NCBI GenBank assembly: GCA_001970955.1
Contig: MPUH01000034.1
Coordinates: 84,567-148,566 of the forward strand
Length of the DNA: 64,000 nt
From: Stentor coeruleus
Taxonomy: Eukaryota; Ciliophora; Heterotrichea; Heterotrichida; Stentoridae
Direction: 5' to 3'
The notes beneath the pieces were generated by a model. The model was not told the origin of the DNA. It searched no databases and saw only the letters and a program-made list of their open reading frames with translations. Both the position numbers and the translations under genes were made by a program. Positions 59,690 to 64,000 of the stretch are shown here, piece after piece (positions within the stretch are counted from its first letter, which is position 1; the number at the start of each line of letters is the position of its first letter).

Positions 59690-60109
59690 ATGCCTTTCGA
59701 AGACACTCTTTATATGCTAGATTCAGCTATTCGGCTATCTTTTAGCTTTGAAAAATTCATGACATACTTTGTGGTAATTGTCATAATCATTATTCTCATT
59801 CCCATTGTATGCTGCATCATAGCAGCCTGCGGAGCAAAGGCTATAATAGAAGGTGATCTGGGCAAAACGAATGGACATGGTCACAAAGATCCTTTATTAG
59901 CTCAAGGAGACCATCATAATCAAGTTTATCCACCACCACCAACTCAACCTTATATGGGCTATCCTCCTAATGCTAACTATGGCAATTATCCTCCACCTCC
60001 ACCTCCAATGTATCAAGCACCAGAAGGAGCTTATTATCCTCCTCCACCAATTTCTCAAGGAGCGCAATATGGATTTCCTGAAGCTTCAGCACCACTTCTC
60101 CCTAAATAA
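59690..60109 (+). CDS. Single-TM proline-rich membrane protein (copy A)
   Basis: The 139-residue protein has a short extracellular/luminal N-terminus (MPFEDTLYMLDSAIRL), one TM helix with adjacent cysteines (YFVVIVIIIILIPIVCCIIAACG), a linker with HKDPLLAQ, and a Pro/Tyr/Gly-rich cytoplasmic tail (PPPPPPMYQAP, YYPPPP). The tail contains PPPY-like and PPPMY motifs that could bind WW or SH3 domains, and the CC near the membrane could be acylated. A close paralogue lies at 62789. No family name is assigned. Confidence 0.85.
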   Translation: MPFEDTLYMLDSAIRLSFSFEKFMTYFVVIVIIIILIPIVCCIIAACGAKAIIEGDLGKTNGHGHKDPLLAQGDHHNQVYPPPPTQPYMGYPPNANYGNYPPPPPPMYQAPEGAYYPPPPISQGAQYGFPEASAPLLPK

Positions 60110-60187
60110 TAGAGCATTAGTCTTCTTTAAGATAGAATAGTTTTAAGAATGATTTATTATATAAATAAGATATAGGGAATATTATTA

Positions 60188-60649
60188 TCCTGCTTGCAAC
60201 TAATAATCAAAGATTTCAAACGATTTTCTACAGCGCTTTCAGTACGCTCAGGGAAGATTTGAACATTTTATTCCAAATTTTTTCATGCTCTTTATAAGTT
60301 TCCAAAAGGAGTATATCTTCTGCTTCACTCCATGGTCCTTTACAAATATTTGGATTAGGATGCTTTGCCCTACGTTCTTTGCATTGCTTACCATTGCGTG
60401 CAGGTCGTGAATTATGGATTTTTTCATTGAGAATTTTGGCTATTTGAGTCCAGGAAAGCCTTTTTAATGTTAGTTCTTTGAGGCCAGATCTCAGTGATGA
60501 CCTCGAGCATGCTTTTGGTTATTGGGATTTTCAGAGAATTCTGAGAGAATAATCGGAATTACTATTGAAGAAACAGGAGAATTTGAGGAGAGTAGTGTAG
60601 GAAGAAGTGATTGACAATTTTTTTCCGCTGTCATTGCAGGGTCTGCCAT
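60188..60649 (-). pseudogene. Decayed second copy of the Myb gene
   Basis: Matches the Myb gene from its start (ATG at 60649, MADPAMTAEK) and again from the middle onward. An internal deletion removes the first Myb repeat region, joining the part after GHH directly to the segment before the second repeat. A 1-base deletion near 60260 (gaagatttgaacatttt against gaagatttgaaacatttt) shifts the frame, and the 3' end stops at the unit boundary. Not expected to be functional. Confidence 0.85.
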
Positions 60650-60658
60650 GATATTAAA

Positions 60659-61254
60659 AATATTTTTTATGAATAGAGGGGAGGTTGTAAAAAATAACAA
60701 TATATATAGTAAGGTAAAGTTTAAAGAAGGTGGTAGTTAAGGTGGCATGGTTTAAACCTTGTCCGATCGAGGTTTGTTTGTCCTACGATCTCTTTCTTTT
60801 GGCAGATTCAGTATATTAAACCACTTGTTGTTGCTGGTTATGTGACTCTTTATTTGGTTGAGGAGGTCTTTACTGTTTCTTTTCTTTAGCGTCAAGATGA
60901 TGGAGGTAAGTCTTGTGTTCACCTTGTTTTTCTTGAAGAATCCAGCTTGCTTTAGGCATGCCTTGAAGTTCTTATGGTGTTCATAGCAAACAGGACATTT
61001 AGTTCTAGAAGTGTTATGAGTGCTTTCTGGTTTGATGCAGTGAATGGATAATATTGTTTGGTAGTGTAGTTTCCAGCCCTGGAAGCCTACTTCACTCAGG
61101 AACAATCCCCCGCATTGATTAGAGCTGATATTTGGGGTGCTCTCTCTGATTATTTTCCAGGATGAGCGGATGTGTATAGTAAGGTAATAACAAGTTATTA
61201 TTCGCAGTATGGCTTTTCTTGTATTTTATGTAAAATACCTATTTTGAAATATTT
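60659..61254. mobile_element. ~600-bp insertion absent from unit A, flanked by a 9-bp near-repeat
   Basis: Unit A reads straight from the Myb ATG into its promoter (gatattaaattgtg). In unit B the same point is split, with gatattaaa at 60650-60658 and gatatcaaa at 61255-61263 on either side. A target-site duplication of 9 bp fits. It contains the nested insertion below. Clear terminal inverted repeats were not seen. Confidence 0.6.
60718..61174 (-). mobile_element. Nested 457-bp element, probably the 3' end of a non-LTR retrotransposon
   Basis: Flanked by an exact 13-bp direct repeat, tatagtaaggtaa, at 60705-60717 and 61175-61187. A minus-strand frame is open from the very first codon at 61174 to a stop at 60752 (140 residues, no required ATG), followed by a ~34-bp 3' part. 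It encodes WKLHYQTILSIHC and KCPVCYEHHKNFKAC, a C-x2-C...H...C zinc-knuckle-like motif as found after the reverse transcriptase domain of many LINEs. A 5'-truncated retrotransposed copy is the best explanation; the reverse transcriptase itself is not present. Confidence 0.55.
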
Positions 61255-61263
61255 GATATCAAA

Positions 61264-62261
61264 TTGTGAACAAAATAGATCTAATATTAAAATGTGTTGA
61301 AATACATAAAAGACTTTAAGATTAGCATTTGCTAGGCATCAATTTTTCATAAATTATTTATAAAACAATAGGTTCTTTGAAGTAGGCTATATTGTTATTA
61401 GTTTTATAGAATATTACAACTGATAAGTTTTTTGATAGAAATTCTTATTTATCTTAGAAATTCAATATTTAATCAATTTTAAATTCCAAAGAATTTAATC
61501 AAAGTGTAACTTAAGAATTAATAAGGCTTAAAAATTATTTACTGAATAATATACTTTACAAAAGTTTAAATATCTACCTATTAATTAAAACATGAAAATC
61601 GAATTGTTCATAAATGCTTTAAAAATATTATTAACGAAATGTAGCGTCCACAGTGAGTGAACGCTTTATTTTTAAAATTTTTTTGTGGTTTTCAGTGATT
61701 CCTTCAGTACTTACTTAGTAGTTGCTCAGATTTTCTTATTTTCAGAATATACTCTATGCTGGGTACTGTTAAATTGCTGCATATATATCTAAAGTGAGAA
61801 ACTATTAATTTATTAGGTTTCAAAACTTATATTATTATCATTTTGTATTTTAGTAGGAATTTATACTTTACTTTTATTCTATTTTTAAATGATGGTTCAA
61901 ATTTAGAATGCTTTCAAGGTTTAGTTTTATAATTTTTTTTATAAAATCAGGCTACTCATAAGTGATATTATAAACTTTTGCTTTCGTTGTTTGAATCTAT
62001 AGAATGCTTAAGCTCTTCCATGCAAATATTTTAATTTCTTGATTTTTCTCACATGCTAAATTTAATCTAAATAGTTAAATTATAATTACTTGTATTAGCA
62101 TAATCATAAGTATTATCTGTGATATTATCACAATAAGCATTTTATTAGTTATATTTAATTCATCTGCAAATATACTGAATCTTAAATATATAAACCTACT
62201 TAACATACCCAAAAGTAATCTCTTTAATAAAATCCCTTCTTTATAGTTGAAGAAAATATGT
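61264..62261. other. AT-rich spacer of duplication unit B
   Basis: Diverged copy of 58131-59134; no gene recognised. Confidence 0.6.
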
Positions 62262-62671
62262 CTTTAGCCATTTAGAAGATGATGCTCCAATAAAAGCGAC
62301 CAAACAAAGAAGGCTTTGGGGAGAAAGTGATACCTAGCGTATCTTATGACAACCATCTCGGCGTATCCAAACATCGGCGATGCTTTGAAAGGCAGGAGCG
62401 AGCAAGTACCTATGAATCATGAGAGTGCCTATAAGGCTGTGGAACGCCTGAACAAGGAGTGAGTTCATGCTAATTTCTCAGCGTTGAGCAAGTGGTAAGA
62501 AAACAGACCGCTCACAAGTGCAATATCCTATCTTGGGATGCATAGGACCCTGGCAATGAAGGGTGGGCTGCTGGCATAAGCCCTTGCTCGTTTGTGGTAT
62601 AGGCTACCAGTGTGAACTCTCACTGTAGCCAGTGACATCATATTAAGGTAGTTCCTAACTAGTAATGGCTG
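62262..62671. other. GC-rich block, copy B
   Basis: Conserved with 59135-59561 but with indels. The same hairpin lies at 62602-62630; its stem is unchanged and only the loop differs (tgaactct against tgaacttc). The minus-strand frame seen in copy A is broken here, so protein coding is unlikely to be the reason for conservation. Confidence 0.45.
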
Positions 62672-62788
62672 CTTCTTCTTCTCCTATTATTAAAATTTTA
62701 CCTTTTACTAAACAAAAATCAATAATCCTATTTTGAAGCTATTAATTTAAGTATTAATCAGGCTCTTTTAATTTATTCCATAATAAAA

Positions 62789-63187
62789 ATGCCTTACGAA
62801 GACACTCTTTATATGATAGATTCAGCTATTCAGCCTTCCGTTGACTCTGAAAAAATATTCACATACGCTGCGGTAATTATCGTAATCATTTTTTTCATTC
62901 CCGTTGTAGCCTGTCTCATAGGACTCTGCGTAATATGCTATCGGGGCAAATTTAATGAACAAAGTAACAAAGATCCTTTATTAGCTCAAGACAATAATCA
63001 AGTTAATCCTTCACCAAGTCAACCTTATATGAGCTATGTTCCTAGTACTAACTATGGTAATTATCCTCCACCTCCACCTCCAATGTATCAAGCACCAGAA
63101 GGAGATTATCCTCCTCCACCAGTTCCTCAAGGAGCGGAACATGGATTTCCTGAAGCTTCATCACCACCTCCCCCTCCCCCTAAATAA
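62789..63187 (+). CDS. Single-TM proline-rich membrane protein (copy B)
   Basis: The 132-residue paralogue of the protein at 59690 begins MPYEDTLYMIDSAIQ. The TM helix (YAAVIIVIIFFIPVVACLIGLC) and the DPLLAQ linker are kept, as is the Pro/Tyr tail (NYPPPPPPMYQAPEG), which ends in a new poly-Pro run (SPPPPPPK). Several TM-proximal cysteines differ, but open frame and layout are intact, in contrast to the decayed Myb copy. This suggests both copies are retained as genes. Confidence 0.85.
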   Translation: MPYEDTLYMIDSAIQPSVDSEKIFTYAAVIIVIIFFIPVVACLIGLCVICYRGKFNEQSNKDPLLAQDNNQVNPSPSQPYMSYVPSTNYGNYPPPPPPMYQAPEGDYPPPPVPQGAEHGFPEASSPPPPPPK

Positions 63188-63205
63188 GTAGATCATTAGT
63201 CTTCT

Positions 63206-63484
63206 TTAAGATAGAATAGTTTTAAGAATGATTTCTAGTATAAATATCTCACAAGCTTTGGCAAACATCACAGGGGTTTCTGAGCTTATCATTTTTACAT
63301 CTTCATCAGTCTTCATAATTTTCTTTACTCTGGCTAAGGGGAGCTGATGGTTTTTAAGTTGGTTTGAAGATAGTTTTTTAATTTCTTCGGTATGATTATG
63401 AATAAGTTTTTCTATAAAGATTTCAATATCTCCTAGACTCTCTCCTTCAGTCCAGTAATCTCCCTTTTCATCAAGCTCTATCAT
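63206..63484 (-). CDS. NF-YC-like histone-fold protein lacking the third helix
   Basis: The 92-residue product has the NF-YC core signature [20 protein letters not shown] and [20 protein letters not shown], covering helix 1 and helix 2 of the histone fold. NF-YC normally continues through a third helix (RRTLQ..DI..A) to about 120 or more residues; here it stops at KTILS, only 18 bp from the stop of the convergent Pro-rich gene. NF-YC pairs with NF-YB to bind CCAAT promoters; without helix 3 the pair would probably not form. Its 3' end coincides with the shared tail of the duplication unit. The [13 protein letters not shown] is a good start. Confidence 0.8.
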   Translation of the reverse strand: MIELDEKGDYWTEGESLGDIEIFIEKLIHNHTEEIKKLSSNQLKNHQLPLARVKKIMKTDEDVKMISSETPVMFAKACEIFILEIILKTILS

Positions 63485-64000
63485 TAGAAATTATTTAATA
63501 CAATATTAGCATCAAATAAATTTAACGAGACTAAAAAATCAAAACAACCAGCTATGAAAAGTAGATTCTAGAAATTTGTATTTCTTTGTTTTTAGTAATA
63601 TATTCAAATATTCCTTTAGTATATTATGTTTCATACTTTAATTTGATGATATACCATTGAAGAAGGTAGAGCGTTTAATAGTTAATCATTATCAAATCTT
63701 TTAAAAATGCATGCCTTGTGTGGATCTATTTTTTAAGATATAAGGAGAGCTAATATTAATCAAAAATTACGATAAAAATAATTCATGGTATACATAAGCT
63801 TTCAATATAAAAATAGCTTTTATTATCTTAATCTAATCAATATGTCCACAGGGATCGATAACTAAGCTTCAGGCTCCCTGCTTATGGACGTGTTGAGGAT
63901 CCAGCCAAAATAGCATTGCCTCAATATAATATCAAAGTATTGTAGCTTCAGCATAAATAACTGCATATTACTTTCAAATTAATTACTAACTAACGCCCCC
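63485..64000. other. intergenic region with a hairpin at 63844-63889
   Basis: AT-rich. At 63844-63889 a GC-richer hairpin pairs GTCCA with TGGAC and CAGGGA with TCCCTG (with a 4-nt bulge and 20-nt loop). It may belong to an RNA gene or a feature extending past the window, but nothing was recognised. Confidence 0.4.

Larger units (their letters stand above)
57457..63235. repeat. Tandem segmental duplication (about 2.7-kb unit)
   Basis: Unit A runs from about 57457 to about 60170 and unit B from about 60188 to about 63235. Both hold, in order, a minus-strand Myb sequence, an AT-rich spacer of about 1 kb, a GC-rich block of about 0.4 kb and a plus-strand Pro-rich TM gene, ending in a shared tail. 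Unit B differs by an internal deletion and frameshift in Myb and by an insertion of about 600 bp. Many point differences show the event is not an assembly artefact. Confidence 0.88.

Noticed and set aside
63986-64000. C-rich end of the window as a telomere
   Set aside because: Only one short C run; no tandem telomeric repeat is present.
1-64000. CRISPR arrays, bacterial operons, tRNA genes
   Set aside because: No regular repeat-spacer array and no cloverleaf with a B-box-like GTTCRANNC was found on reading; the gene structure is eukaryotic.

Overview
The window is AT-rich, protein-dense nuclear DNA from a ciliate, most likely a heterotrich of the Stentor type (macronuclear assembly). Three things point there. 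Conserved genes read through with the standard genetic code, and TAA, TAG and TGA all serve as stops. The interrupted genes are restored by removing introns of exactly 15 nt; nine are well supported, all are GT...TAG, all have A at position 10, and all carry an in-frame stop. Genes sit on both strands with short, very AT-rich spacers. The 15-nt intron is an established hallmark of Stentor; the species assignment is inference.

Layout. 0-10 kb: an eL42 ribosomal protein lacking two zinc cysteines, an Alba-RGG-Alba RNA-binding protein, a large W-motif (Sfi1-like) protein, an Aurora-like kinase with a coiled-coil tail and two small unknown proteins. 10.9-16.8 kb: an ankyrin/SAM protein ending in a CaaX box, then only 3 nt later and in the same frame a DHHC palmitoyltransferase, then a four-TM/coiled-coil/EF-hand protein. 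16.9-24.3 kb (minus strand): a small interrupted gene, a Cdc7/SepH/MAP3K-epsilon-like kinase with helical repeats, a helical protein and a MGNCC-anchored Cys-rich zinc protein. 25-30 kb: eL20, a three-finger C2H2 protein and a coiled-coil protein. 30-35 kb: a large receptor with two ANF-receptor-like ligand domains and about 8 TM helices, and a multipass membrane protein. 35-45 kb: a kinesin, a double cyclic-nucleotide-binding protein, a coiled-coil protein, a CAMK-type kinase and a pseudokinase. 45-57 kb: an ITFG1/TIP-like FG-GAP protein, Lsm14/Scd6, a 1204-aa coiled-coil/disordered protein, a single-domain PDI ending KVEL, a mitochondrial IF-3-like protein, and a PARP-finger/F-box/XPA-like protein. 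57-63.5 kb: a tandem segmental duplication holding a Myb gene plus its decayed copy, two Pro-rich single-TM proteins, two GC-rich blocks, a nested insertion with target-site duplications, and an NF-YC-like gene lacking its last histone-fold helix.

Functionally this is a mixed nuclear neighbourhood rather than an operon. Themes are membrane anchoring and signalling (CaaX, MGNCC, DHHC, receptor, cNMP binding, five kinase-like proteins), cytoskeleton/centriole proteins, and translation/mRNA control. The sequence also carries assembly scars: seven single N characters, six of them flanked by repeated sequence, and several unmarked direct duplications that break reading frames. Collapsing them restores intact genes, so they should not be read as real exon duplications.
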